Assembly: GCA_018656255.1 (NCBI GenBank)
Contig: JABHYI010000136.1
Span: 1 to 10,046, forward strand
Source of the DNA: Bacteroidota bacterium
Lineage (GTDB): Bacteria; Bacteroidota; Bacteroidia; Flavobacteriales; Flavobacteriaceae
Direction: 5' to 3'
DNA: 10,046 nucleotides
The position numbers were made by a program, and so were the translations under genes. The notes beneath the pieces are model-generated. The model made no database searches. It saw only the letters and a program-made list of their open reading frames with translations, and had not been told where the DNA came from. Shown one piece after another: positions 1 through 6,379 of this stretch. The stretch's first letter is position 1; every line of letters begins with the position of its first letter.

Positions 1-65
1 AGGAGTATCGCATCAGGATCTGAGGATAGTTGCTCTGCCCATGCTCTTTGAGTTAAATCATTCAT
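1..65 (-). CDS. Rhodanese-like domain protein, N-terminal fragment
   Basis: Only the first 21 codons and part of the next are inside the window; the gene runs off the left edge. Reading leftwards from an ATG at 65, the peptide starts MNDLTQRAWAEQLSSDPDAI. From memory of the family, this resembles the opening of small cytoplasmic rhodanese-like proteins common in Flavobacteriaceae, in which a stretch like this leads into the 'LLDVR' strand of the rhodanese fold. The active-site loop lies outside the window, so sulfurtransferase activity cannot be judged. No clear promoter or ribosome binding site was found upstream (66-180). The frame and start are seen directly; the family call is inference from a short N-terminus. 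Confidence 0.6.
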   Translation of the reverse strand, partial: MNDLTQRAWAEQLSSDPDAIL

Positions 66-167
66 TTCGGTAGATTTTTTTTAAAAATAATAATTACCTA
101 GTACATAAACGCCAAAAAAACCAAAAGGTTACACAGATAAAAAAAATGGCATAAAAAAGGATAGTAA

Positions 168-205
168 AATATACAGTATATTGAAATTTTAATAGACATT
201 TCAAT
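168..205. repeat. Two adjoining inverted repeats upstream of trpG
   Basis: The first is a perfect palindrome, AATATAC-A-GTATATT, at 168-182. The second is ATTGAAAT at 180-187 and ATTTCAAT at 198-205, separated by 10 bases. The right arm of the second falls where a -33 element would sit relative to the -7 box at 220-227. They could be operator sites or transcript hairpins; chance palindromes are also likely in DNA this AT-rich. Confidence 0.4.
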
Positions 206-219
206 CAATATTTCTTTGC

Positions 220-227
220 TATCTTTG
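220..227 (+). promoter_or_regulatory. Candidate promoter -7 box for trpG
   Basis: TATCTTTG matches the Bacteroidota -7 consensus TAnnTTTG exactly and lies about 60 bases upstream of the trpG start. No matching TTTG/TTG element was found at the expected 17-23 base spacing, so the assignment rests on the -7 box and its position alone. Confidence 0.45.
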
Positions 228-288
228 AAGTAAGAAAGAGAAAAAGTGGTGTAGTTTGTGCCTTTTTCAGGAAACAAAAATGTAAAAG

Positions 289-855
289 ATGAATATAGTA
301 GTAATAGATAACTATGATAGTTTTGTTTACAATCTAGTTCATTACCTAGAAGACTTAGATTGTAAGGTAACGGTTGTTAGAAACGATAGGTTTGATATTG
401 AAAGTTTATCATTTTATGATAAAATACTACTATCTCCAGGTCCAGGTATTCCATCACAGGCAGGTCTTTTAAAACAAGTTATCACAACCTATGCAGGGAA
501 AAAACCTATTTTTGGTGTGTGTCTAGGGCTACAGGCAATTGCAGAGGTGTTTGGAGGCACATTAAGCAACCTTCCTGAGGTATTTCATGGCGTAGCCACA
601 AAAGCGCGTGTTATTGTTAAAGATGCCCCTTTATTTAAAAACCTAGGCCCTGAAATAGAAATTGGCAGATATCATAGTTGGGTTGTAAACCAAAATGATT
701 TTCCCCAAAGCCTTGAAATTACCTCTGTAGACCAGACAGGACAAATAATGTCTCTAAGACATAGAGAACTTGATATAAGAGCCGTGCAGTTTCATCCAGA
801 GAGTGTACTTACACCCCAGGGAAAACAGATGATCCAAAATTGGGTAGCAATGTAA
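289..855 (+). CDS. trpG: Anthranilate/aminodeoxychorismate synthase glutamine amidotransferase subunit (TrpG/PabA)
   Basis: This 188-residue protein is a class I glutamine amidotransferase. It would hydrolyse glutamine and pass ammonia to a chorismate-using partner: TrpE, giving anthranilate for tryptophan, or PabB, giving aminodeoxychorismate for folate. The family signature is complete: DNYDSFVYNLV (7-17), LSPGPGIP (48-55) for the oxyanion region, GVCLG (76-80) with nucleophile Cys78, RYHSW (127-131), and QFHPES (167-172) with His169 and Glu171 completing the triad. Length is normal for the free-standing subunit. The start is followed at once by the first beta strand (NIVVID), so it is well placed; the upstream sequence is A-rich without a Shine-Dalgarno site. 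No trpE, trpD or pabB lies nearby, so the sequence cannot decide between TrpG, PabA or a shared subunit. It converges on yaaA with a 35-base gap. Confidence 0.93.
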   Translation: MNIVVIDNYDSFVYNLVHYLEDLDCKVTVVRNDRFDIESLSFYDKILLSPGPGIPSQAGLLKQVITTYAGKKPIFGVCLGLQAIAEVFGGTLSNLPEVFHGVATKARVIVKDAPLFKNLGPEIEIGRYHSWVVNQNDFPQSLEITSVDQTGQIMSLRHRELDIRAVQFHPESVLTPQGKQMIQNWVAM

Positions 856-890
856 GTGGTGGTTATTTACAAAAAATAAATTATACCTAA

Positions 891-1652
891 CTACCGAATA
901 AAAACAGGGGCATGTTCCTTGGTAGTTTCTTGCTGGCTAAATCTATAACCGTCATAATCAAAGCCTTTTATATCATCCAGTGTTTGAGCGTTGGTATTTA
1001 TAACATAGCGGGTCATACTGCCTCTTGCTTTTTTAGCAAAAAAGGAGATGATTTTAAGTTTACCGTTTTTTAAATCTTTAAATACTGGGGAAATCACTGT
1101 ACCTTTTATGTTTTTAGGCTGGAGTACTTTAAAGTACTCTGCGCTTGCAAGATTTAAAAATAATTCTCCTTCTTTTAGTTCTGCGTTAATAGCATCAGTA
1201 ACGGTTGTTCCCCAAAATTCGTATAAATTTTTAGCCTTGTTAACACTCATGGTAGTTCCCATTTCTAGTCTATAGGGTTGTATAAGATCTAGAGGGCGCA
1301 AAACACCATACATGCCAGATAAAATACGTAATGTGTCATTAAGAAGATCAATTTTAGGCTCCTCAAGGCTATAAGCGTCTAAGCCTGTATAGACATCTCC
1401 TGCAAAGGCAAATACTGCTGGTCTTGCATTTTGAGGGGTAAAAGGGGTACTAAAGTCTTTATAACGCAGGTAGTTTAAATCAGCTAGCTTGTCACTAATA
1501 TGCATTAAATCGCTGATAGCCTTTTTTGATTTGCTTTCAAGCTTTTTATTTAACTGTGCAGCTTGGTCCAAAAAAAGTGGTTGAGTTACTCTTTTGGTTG
1601 GGAGCTTAGATTCAAAATCTAGAGATTTGGCTGGAGATACAACAATTTTCAT
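891..1652 (-). CDS. yaaA: Peroxide stress protein YaaA (UPF0246/DUF328)
   Basis: The 253-residue product matches the YaaA family along its length. Visible motifs are SPAKSLDF (6-13), [11 protein letters not shown] (83-93), [13 protein letters not shown] (111-123), NLASAEYFK (167-175), [14 protein letters not shown] (203-216) and DYDGYRF (232-238). In Escherichia coli, YaaA (258 residues) belongs to the peroxide response and lowers intracellular free iron, limiting Fenton damage; the biochemical activity is not firmly settled, though DNA binding has been reported. The protein is cytoplasmic, with no signal or membrane segment. The ATG at 1652 places the conserved KIVVSPAKS directly at the N-terminus. 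It appears to be transcribed alone: the gene upstream on the same strand (1863-2897) is closed by a strong terminator at 1778-1819. I found no clear -7 box in 1653-1777 and no OxyR-like site that I could support. Confidence 0.95.
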   Translation of the reverse strand: MKIVVSPAKSLDFESKLPTKRVTQPLFLDQAAQLNKKLESKSKKAISDLMHISDKLADLNYLRYKDFSTPFTPQNARPAVFAFAGDVYTGLDAYSLEEPKIDLLNDTLRILSGMYGVLRPLDLIQPYRLEMGTTMSVNKAKNLYEFWGTTVTDAINAELKEGELFLNLASAEYFKVLQPKNIKGTVISPVFKDLKNGKLKIISFFAKKARGSMTRYVINTNAQTLDDIKGFDYDGYRFSQQETTKEHAPVFIR

Positions 1653-1777
1653 ACAAGTAATATTTTCTATAAAAATAACAAGAAAAAAGAAATTGTACCG
1701 CTTTGATTTATGGTATTAATTAAAAAAGAAAAAAGATGAAAGTGTTTTTCAATACTAGCAAGATGTATAAGCATTAA

Positions 1778-1819
1778 AAAAAGCTACAAAACCAAAATCA
1801 ATTGGTTGTGTAGCTTTTT
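1778..1819 (-). terminator. Intrinsic terminator after the hydrolase-like lipoprotein gene
   Basis: The arms are 1778-1795 and 1802-1819, with a 6-base loop (AATCAA). They pair over 18 positions with a single A/G mismatch: AAAAAGCTACA and AACCAA against TTGGTT and TGTAGCTTTTT. Read on the minus strand it lies 44 bases after the stop codon of the lipoprotein gene and ends in a run of seven T. It is symmetrical enough to work in both directions. Confidence 0.85.
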
Positions 1820-1862
1820 GGGGTAATAATTAAGCTCTCACACAAAATTATAAGATATGTTT

Positions 1863-2897
1863 TTATAAAAAAGTATCTAAAATAAAATCTAACTCAGATT
1901 GATCATTTTGCATGTGTAAATGCAATATTTGCGCATCTACATGCAAGCCCTGAAGCGTTGCTTTGTTATAAATTTCAATGCTATGTAATTGATGTCTTAT
2001 TAGGTGCTTTATATTTTCTAGGGTCTGGTATGGCACGTTATAATCTATAGCTGAAATTCTAACTCTTCCAGTAAAGTTATCATACGCCGAGGTAAATGAT
2101 GCTGTCTCTCTGTTTTTTATAATTATGTCTTCACTCTCGAGTTGATTAAATTGAATACCACCATAAAGTTCCATAATCATTTGCTCATCTTGCTCAGAGA
2201 CAAAAGAATACAAATCAAAGTCAAAGTCACTAAAAGTATCATTGAAGTCTAAGAAATCTAAGCTAGAGAGAGGGTCATTCATAGAAATTCCTTTTACTTT
2301 AAAGCCATAGAATGGCTGAGATAGAAGGTATTGTGTGATAGAACTACCTGCAAAACCATTTCCTATGATAAAGATTTTATTTGAATTAATTTTTAATTTA
2401 TTTGTATGTGTACGAATAAAATTAAACACGTTTTCTGCATCTTTAAAAGAAGTAGTAACCCCTTTATTATTTTGCTCAGAGGTATTTAAAAATCTATAGT
2501 TCATAGACACAAATGCTATGTTATTAGACAGGTATGCACTAATTTCATTATCTGCATAGTATGCAGCACTTTTATCTCCAGATTTAAAATCACCATCATG
2601 TATGTTGAGTATCATATCTCTATAATCAACAACATCTTGTTGGGTCACTGAGAATCCTGAAGCGCTTGGTGGAAGAAAGATATCTATAACTTGTCTTTGA
2701 TCTGGACCATAAGGTACATTTTGATAAAACAATGTTCCTAAAGGAACATCTATAGCAGGTGTTGCCAAATAATCATTTAAAACAAAACTAGATAGTGTTG
2801 TTGTGTAATTTTGTTCTGTGTTGTTTGCTTGGGTAGTCTCCTCTGGTGAACAAGAAAAAAGACTAATAAAAATAAGTAAGGGAAGTAGGTTTTTCAT
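1863..2897 (-). CDS. Lipoprotein with degenerate alpha/beta-hydrolase (carboxylesterase-like) fold
   Basis: This 344-residue protein starts with a lipoprotein signal: MKN, a hydrophobic stretch (LLPLLIFISL) and lipobox LFSC with Cys16. Ser17-Pro18-Glu19 follows, then a Thr/Asn-rich linker to about residue 35. The rest follows the layout of esterases of the hormone-sensitive lipase/carboxylesterase type: QVIDIFLPP (69-77), an oxyanion region ILNIHDGDF (96-104), AFVSMNYRF (128-136), KDAENVFNFIRTH (152-164), then strand KIFIIG (174-179) and its turn. Two catalytic motifs are altered. The usual HGGGF is HDGDF (100-104). The nucleophile elbow, normally GxSxG, reads GNGFAG (179-184), with Gly181 where the serine is expected. 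Catalysis by the usual mechanism is therefore unlikely; a binding or structural role at the envelope is an inference. The reading frame is intact, so this is not an obvious pseudogene. It has its own promoter candidates (2931-2938, 2968-2975) and terminator, so it looks monocistronic. Confidence 0.75.
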   Translation of the reverse strand: MKNLLPLLIFISLFSCSPEETTQANNTEQNYTTTLSSFVLNDYLATPAIDVPLGTLFYQNVPYGPDQRQVIDIFLPPSASGFSVTQQDVVDYRDMILNIHDGDFKSGDKSAAYYADNEISAYLSNNIAFVSMNYRFLNTSEQNNKGVTTSFKDAENVFNFIRTHTNKLKINSNKIFIIGNGFAGSSITQYLLSQPFYGFKVKGISMNDPLSSLDFLDFNDTFSDFDFDLYSFVSEQDEQMIMELYGGIQFNQLESEDIIIKNRETASFTSAYDNFTGRVRISAIDYNVPYQTLENIKHLIRHQLHSIEIYNKATLQGLHVDAQILHLHMQNDQSELDFILDTFL

Positions 2898-2912
2898 GAT
2901 AAATAAATTTAG

Positions 2913-2934
2913 TTTGTAGGTTTTAGACTACAAA
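2913..2934. repeat. Inverted repeat overlapping the lipoprotein promoter
   Basis: TTTGTAG (2913-2919) and CTACAAA (2928-2934) form a perfect 7-base inverted repeat with an 8-base spacer. The right arm covers half of the -7 box at 2931-2938, on the upstream side of the start codon at 2897. This is a plausible repressor site, or a hairpin at the very 5' end of the message. Confidence 0.45.
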
Positions 2935-2938
2935 TATA
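2931..2938 (-). promoter_or_regulatory. Candidate -7 box, proximal, for the hydrolase-like lipoprotein
   Basis: On the minus strand this reads TATATTTG, an exact TAnnTTTG match 33 bases upstream of the ATG at 2897. No -33 TTTG is found at the usual spacing; the nearest TTTG is 29 bases away and forms part of the distal box at 2968-2975. Confidence 0.45.
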
Positions 2939-2967
2939 AATAAAACTATCAATAAAACGACTAAATG

Positions 2968-3002
2968 CAAATATATTCGATGAAATACACTTTTTAGGCA
3001 AA
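2968..3002 (-). promoter_or_regulatory. Candidate promoter, distal, for the hydrolase-like lipoprotein
   Basis: The minus strand carries a second exact TATATTTG (2968-2975). A TTTG lies at 2999-3002, 23 bases upstream, giving TTTG-N23-TATATTTG, at the long end of the normal spacing range. Transcription from here would give a leader of about 60 bases. Confidence 0.45.
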
Positions 3003-3042
3003 AAAACTCCTTAATTAAATTATTCTAAATCAAAATTCGAGT
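3000..3042 (-). terminator. Possible weak terminator after the pseudouridine synthase gene
   Basis: On the minus strand, 4 to 42 bases after the rluD-like stop codon, ACTC (3039-3042) can pair with GAGT (3006-3009) around a long AT-rich loop, followed by a run of seven T (3000-3006). The stem is short, so termination here is uncertain; the T run also overlaps the -33 candidate of the next gene. Confidence 0.25.
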
Positions 3043-3045
3043 GTA

Positions 3046-4098
3046 TTATGAGATACTATTTTTGGAATAGTTACGCCATTTGTACAAACAAGCCTCCATA
3101 TCCTCTGGGATTGGAGCTTCAAAACGCATAAACTCATTGGTTGTTGGATGTATAAAACCCAGGGTTTTGGCATGAAGTGCCTGGCGAGGTAATAGTTTAA
3201 AACAATTATCTACAAATTGTTTGTACTTACTAAAGGTAGTTCCTTTCAAAATTGCATTTCCACCGTAACGCTCGTCATTAAATAAGGTATGGCCAATGTG
3301 CTTCATGTGTACCCGTATTTGATGGGTGCGCCCAGTTTCTAATTTACAAGAAACCAAAGTTACATACCCAAGGTGTTCTAACACCTTGTAATGGGTTATA
3401 GCTGGCTTGCCTTTTTCTAGATCATCTGGATCAAGATATACGGTGTTTTGTAATCTATTTTTTGGATGACGCCCTATATGCCCCTCAATGGTTCCATGCT
3501 CCTCTTTCATAGCACCCCAAGCAATAGCAACGTATTCTCTCTCTGTGGTTTTATTGAAAAACTGCTTTGACAGGTGCGCCATCGCCTCCTCTGTTTTTGC
3601 CACTACAAGTAAACCCGTGGTGTCTTTATCTATTCTATGAACTAGCCCTGGTCTATCACTGCTATTATTTGGTAAGTTATCAAAATGAAACGCTAGTGCG
3701 TTAATTAGCGTGCCACTATAATTTCCATGGCCTGGGTGTACTACCATACCAGCTGCTTTGTTGATAACTAGCAGCGCATCGTCTTCATATACAATATCAA
3801 TAGGTAAATCTTCAGGGGTTAGAAGCATCTCATAAGGTGGATGCTCAAAGAGTACGGTAACAACATCATTGGCCTTCACTTTATAGTTTGATTTAACTAT
3901 AATGTCATTCACAAAAATATTACCGTCTTTTGCAGATTTTTGAATTCTATTTCTTGTGGCATTTTCTACCTTATTCATCAGGTATTTGTCAACCCTAAGA
4001 GGAGCTTGTCCTTTATCTGCTACAAATCTAAAATGCTCGTATAAATCATCACGCTCTGAACCAATGTTTTGCGGTCCACTAATTTTCTCCATCTTCAT
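3046..4098 (-). CDS. RluA/RluD-family 23S rRNA pseudouridine synthase
   Basis: This 350-residue enzyme would convert specific uridines to pseudouridine in RNA, most likely in 23S rRNA. An S4 RNA-binding domain spans about 34-85 (LRVDKYL, RIQKSAKDGNIFVND), followed by the RluA catalytic domain with INKAAGMVVHPG (112-123). The signature HRIDKDTTGL (154-163) carries the expected catalytic Asp157, and GRTHQIRVHM (256-265) and DERYGG (275-280) follow. Order and length fit RluD, which modifies the helix 69 region, but substrate specificity cannot be read from sequence alone. The start overlaps the end of the upstream PASTA gene by 20 bases, which suggests translational coupling. ATG at 4098 is used here; an ATG two codons later (4092) is an equally possible start. 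The roughly 25-residue N-terminal extension before the S4 domain is poorly conserved in type. Confidence 0.93.
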   Translation of the reverse strand: MKMEKISGPQNIGSERDDLYEHFRFVADKGQAPLRVDKYLMNKVENATRNRIQKSAKDGNIFVNDIIVKSNYKVKANDVVTVLFEHPPYEMLLTPEDLPIDIVYEDDALLVINKAAGMVVHPGHGNYSGTLINALAFHFDNLPNNSSDRPGLVHRIDKDTTGLLVVAKTEEAMAHLSKQFFNKTTEREYVAIAWGAMKEEHGTIEGHIGRHPKNRLQNTVYLDPDDLEKGKPAITHYKVLEHLGYVTLVSCKLETGRTHQIRVHMKHIGHTLFNDERYGGNAILKGTTFSKYKQFVDNCFKLLPRQALHAKTLGFIHPTTNEFMRFEAPIPEDMEACLYKWRNYSKNSIS

Positions 4099-4675
4099 TT
4101 TCTTTAGTATTATCCTTTTTTTGCGTTTTAAATCTATTTAGAGAACCATCTCCAACAACAATGTCTATGACAGAGGTCTTCTGCAGTTTATCTCCGGTAG
4201 CTAATTTAATTCCTTTATGGCGTAGCTCCAGTACTTGATCGCTTATATGAGGTTTTGTAGTAACAGTTCCAATTTTAAAACCAACGGCCAATAAAGTAGG
4301 TTGCCCTTGGCGCAAGGTACGCCCTAATACCTTTGGAATACTAATTTTTACATATCCAGATGGATTTAAAGCCAAATAAATTTTACGATCTTGTTTTACC
4401 ATGTGCCCTGGCCTTGGCACCTGTTCTATCACAGAGTATTTTGGATACTGCGGATTATAGTTTGCAGAATCCATGATTTCTGCTCTTAAACCCAACTCCT
4501 GTAGCGCATCATTTACCTGGACTACAGTCATTTTTGAAAGGTCTGGAACGGCTATTTGCTGGCCATGATTGGTCGTTGTTTTAAGCCACCAAAACAACAA
4601 AAAGGTAAGCGTAATAAGCACTAAAAGTGCATATAATACTTGCTTAACTAGATTGGCTGTAAAGGAAGACTTCAT
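4079..4675 (-). CDS. Membrane-anchored PASTA domain protein
   Basis: This 198-residue protein has a short cytoplasmic N-terminus, one membrane helix (about 11-31, with FLLFWWLK at its end) and an outside part facing the periplasm. Two PASTA-like repeats follow: about 41-105 (IAVPDLSKMTVVQVNDALQE, then VIEQVPRPGHMV, then IYLALN) and about 111-174 (ISIPKVLGRTLRQGQPTLLA to IDIVVG). PASTA domains are known from the extracellular part of Ser/Thr kinases and some penicillin-binding proteins, where they sense or bind peptidoglycan. This one has no kinase or transpeptidase domain. The second repeat is less typical, and the C-terminal tail (180-198) is charged and hydrophilic. Head-to-head placement with ddl supports a cell-wall link. 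I recall this order (PASTA, RluD-like, Ddl, CoaD) as frequent in Flavobacteriaceae, but have not checked it. The exact role is unknown. Confidence 0.85.
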   Translation of the reverse strand: MKSSFTANLVKQVLYALLVLITLTFLLFWWLKTTTNHGQQIAVPDLSKMTVVQVNDALQELGLRAEIMDSANYNPQYPKYSVIEQVPRPGHMVKQDRKIYLALNPSGYVKISIPKVLGRTLRQGQPTLLAVGFKIGTVTTKPHISDQVLELRHKGIKLATGDKLQKTSVIDIVVGDGSLNRFKTQKKDNTKENEDGEN

Positions 4676-4702
4676 AAATTTGATACATTGACTATTAATC
4701 TA

Positions 4703-4710
4703 CAAAAATA
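4703..4710 (-). promoter_or_regulatory. Candidate -7 box for the PASTA-pseudouridine synthase pair
   Basis: The minus strand reads TATTTTTG, an exact TAnnTTTG match, 27 bases upstream of the PASTA ATG (4675). No convincing -33 element is visible at the proper spacing. Confidence 0.4.
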
Positions 4711-4747
4711 TGAAACCTAAAGTTAGTATCTTTCTACCTTTAAATAA

Positions 4748-4755
4748 TATTTTTG
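4748..4755 (+). promoter_or_regulatory. Candidate -7 box for ddl
   Basis: TATTTTTG matches TAnnTTTG exactly and would give a leader of about 60 bases before the ddl ATG at 4823. The -33 position is not recognisable. Between it and the gene is a direct repeat, GCAAAC at 4771-4776 and again at 4781-4786, 10 bases apart. Confidence 0.4.
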
Positions 4756-4822
4756 CGAAAGCTTTATATTGCAAACGATAGCAAACATCTATTTATGATA
4801 TTCTAAGCAATTTATATTTGAT

Positions 4823-5803
4823 ATGTATAAAAAAATAGTAGCCATCGCCATGGGCGGTTATTCTAGTGAGTTTGAAATCTCTTTAAAAAGTGGAGAGGTA
4901 GTCTATAATGCAATAGACAAAACCAGCTATGAGGTATATAAAGTACATGTGCTAGAAAACAATTGGCACTATGTATTGCCAGATGGAACAAAAGCAGCCG
5001 TCAATAAAGAAAATTTTGGATGCTCTTACAAAGGAGATAGTATTGTTCCAGATGTGGTTTTTAACACTATACACGGTACTCCTGGAGAAGATGGTATGCT
5101 TGCTTCTTACCTAGAGCTTATTGGCGTAGCTCAAACAAGCGCTGGTTTTTACCAAGCTGCACTTAGTTTCAATAAACGTGATTGCTTGAGTGTTTTAAAA
5201 AAATTCGGCATTAAGTGCGCAAACTCTATTTATATTAATGAGGGAGACACCATAAATACCACAGAGATAATAAAAACAGTTGGCCTACCCTGTTTTGTGA
5301 AACCTAATAGAGCTGGTTCAAGTTTTGGTATTAGTAGAGTACAAACTGCTGAAATGCTACCAAAGGCATTACTTGAGGCCTACAAAGAAGATTCAGAGGT
5401 ACTTATTGAGAGTGAACTTTTAGGCACAGAAGTATCTGTTGGCGCCTACAATGATAGAGGGCAAATACAGGTTTTAAATCCTACAGAAATCGTTTCAGAG
5501 AATGATTTTTTTGATTATGAGGCTAAGTATCTTGGAAAGTCTCAAGAAATTACACCCGCAAGAATTTCAGATAAAGATAAAAAAGCGGTGCAGCAAATAA
5601 CAAAGCACATCTATAAACTCCTTAACATGAAGGGGGTTACTCGCAGTGATTTTATTATACAAGATGGGATTCCATACTTCATTGAAATAAATACCACACC
5701 AGGGCTTTCTAAAGAAAGTATCATTCCAAAACAGCTCGATGATGCCCAGATACCCTTGACAACTTTTTTTACCATGCTTCTTAAAAATGCCCTTAACGGC
5801 TAG
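4823..5803 (+). CDS. ddl: D-alanine--D-alanine ligase
   Basis: The 326-residue ATP-grasp enzyme joins two D-alanines for the peptidoglycan stem peptide, in the cytoplasm. The whole active site is recognisable: MGGYSSE (10-16) with Glu16 for the first D-Ala, HGTPGEDG (84-91), KPNRAGSSFG (160-169), FFDYEAKY (229-236), RSDF (274-277), and EINTTPG (288-294) with the metal-binding Glu and Asn. The omega-loop tyrosine at the end of EAKY (Tyr236, matching Tyr216 of E. coli DdlB) is kept. The D-Ala-D-Lac ligases VanA and Leuconostoc Ddl have a different residue there, so ordinary D-Ala-D-Ala specificity is expected. The ATG is well placed because KKIVAIAMGG forms the first strand. It is divergent from the PASTA gene (147 bases between starts) and followed by coaD in the same direction, 86 bases on. 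Confidence 0.97.
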   Translation: MYKKIVAIAMGGYSSEFEISLKSGEVVYNAIDKTSYEVYKVHVLENNWHYVLPDGTKAAVNKENFGCSYKGDSIVPDVVFNTIHGTPGEDGMLASYLELIGVAQTSAGFYQAALSFNKRDCLSVLKKFGIKCANSIYINEGDTINTTEIIKTVGLPCFVKPNRAGSSFGISRVQTAEMLPKALLEAYKEDSEVLIESELLGTEVSVGAYNDRGQIQVLNPTEIVSENDFFDYEAKYLGKSQEITPARISDKDKKAVQQITKHIYKLLNMKGVTRSDFIIQDGIPYFIEINTTPGLSKESIIPKQLDDAQIPLTTFFTMLLKNALNG

Positions 5804-5838
5804 TTGTTTAGACTCTCACACTCTTGCAAAGTAACTCC

Positions 5839-5871
5839 TTGACTAGAAAAGGGATAAAATCTGTATCTTTA
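5839..5871 (+). promoter_or_regulatory. Candidate promoter for coaD
   Basis: TTG (5839-5841), a 22-base spacer and TATCTTTA (5864-5871) resemble the Bacteroidota promoter, with A instead of G at the last -7 position. Transcription would begin about 5876-5880, just ahead of the GTG at 5890. This is one reason to prefer that start. Confidence 0.4.
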
Positions 5872-5889
5872 CCCTATAAAATAGATATT

Positions 5890-6342
5890 GTGTCAAACAC
5901 TACAAAAAAAATAGCTGTATTTCCAGGATCTTTTGATCCTATAACATTGGGTCATGTTGATATTATAAATAGAGCATTACCCCTTTTTGACACTATCATT
6001 ATTGCCATTGGTAGTAATGCAACAAAAAAACATATGTGGACTTTGCAGGATAGAAAAACTGCCATTGAACAGCTTTTTAAAAATAACAATGCCATAAAAG
6101 TAGCAACTTATGATGGGCTAACTGCTACCTTTTGTAAAAGTCAAGGGGCTCAGTTTATCTTAAGAGGGCTGCGTAACTCCACAGATTTTGAATATGAACA
6201 AACCATTGCTCAGGCCAATTATAAAGTAAATGGGATAGACAGTGTTTTTATAATCTCAAGCCCAGAGTATGGTTTTATTTCTTCCTCTATAGTTAGAGAC
6301 ATAGCTAGAAATGGTGGAGATTACAGCAAGCTTGTACCCTAG
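5890..6342 (+). CDS. coaD: Pantetheine-phosphate adenylyltransferase (PPAT)
   Basis: CoaD transfers AMP from ATP to 4'-phosphopantetheine, making dephospho-CoA, the step before the last in coenzyme A synthesis. With a GTG start at 5890 the protein has 150 residues: MSNTTKKIAVFPGSFDP, with the nucleotidyltransferase motif GSFDPITLGH (13-22). Also present are ILRGLRNSTDFEYE (90-103) and the C-terminal signature FISSSIVRDIA (129-139). The frame stays open back to a TTG at 5824, but the extra 22 residues have no family counterpart and overlie a promoter-like sequence. Bacterial CoaD usually begins within a few residues of KKIAVFPGSFDP. The protein stops at GGDYSKLVP, several residues earlier than many homologues, which may be a natural short tail. 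It may be transcribed with ddl as well as from its own promoter. Confidence 0.94.
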   Translation: MSNTTKKIAVFPGSFDPITLGHVDIINRALPLFDTIIIAIGSNATKKHMWTLQDRKTAIEQLFKNNNAIKVATYDGLTATFCKSQGAQFILRGLRNSTDFEYEQTIAQANYKVNGIDSVFIISSPEYGFISSSIVRDIARNGGDYSKLVP

Positions 6343-6379
6343 TCTAACATCGTTTTTAATTAGTAAAAAACTTTTAAGT

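Larger units (their letters stand above)
66..288. other. Divergent intergenic region
   Basis: This 223-base gap lies between the divergent rhodanese-like gene and the amidotransferase gene. It is very AT-rich and I find no convincing reading frame or RNA gene. It holds two inverted repeats (168-182 and 180-205) and a -7-type box at 220-227, listed separately. Confidence 0.6.

Noticed and set aside
858..895. Weak inverted repeat between the trpG and yaaA ends (GGTGGTTA with TAACTACC)
   Set aside because: It has a 22-base loop, a G-T pair and no T run on either strand, so it does not qualify as an intrinsic terminator.
1736..1777. A 13-codon plus-strand frame (MKVFFNTSKMYKH) with an A/G-rich stretch before it and a hairpin directly after, resembling a leader peptide with attenuator
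   Set aside because: No plus-strand gene follows for it to control, the hairpin is explained as the terminator of the minus-strand lipoprotein gene, and the peptide has no run of regulatory codons.
4813..4820. TATATTTG, an exact -7 box two bases before the ddl start codon
   Set aside because: Transcription from it would begin within or after the ATG, and no -33 element is spaced correctly. A later start at Met10 would remove the first strand of the ATP-grasp protein. Probably fortuitous in AT-rich DNA.
5510..5533. Possible D-Ala-D-Lac specificity of Ddl because of the Phe pair in FFDYEAKY
   Set aside because: The residue that separates the specificities is the last Tyr of EAKY (Tyr236 here, Tyr216 in E. 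coli DdlB), and it is kept, so normal D-Ala-D-Ala activity is expected.
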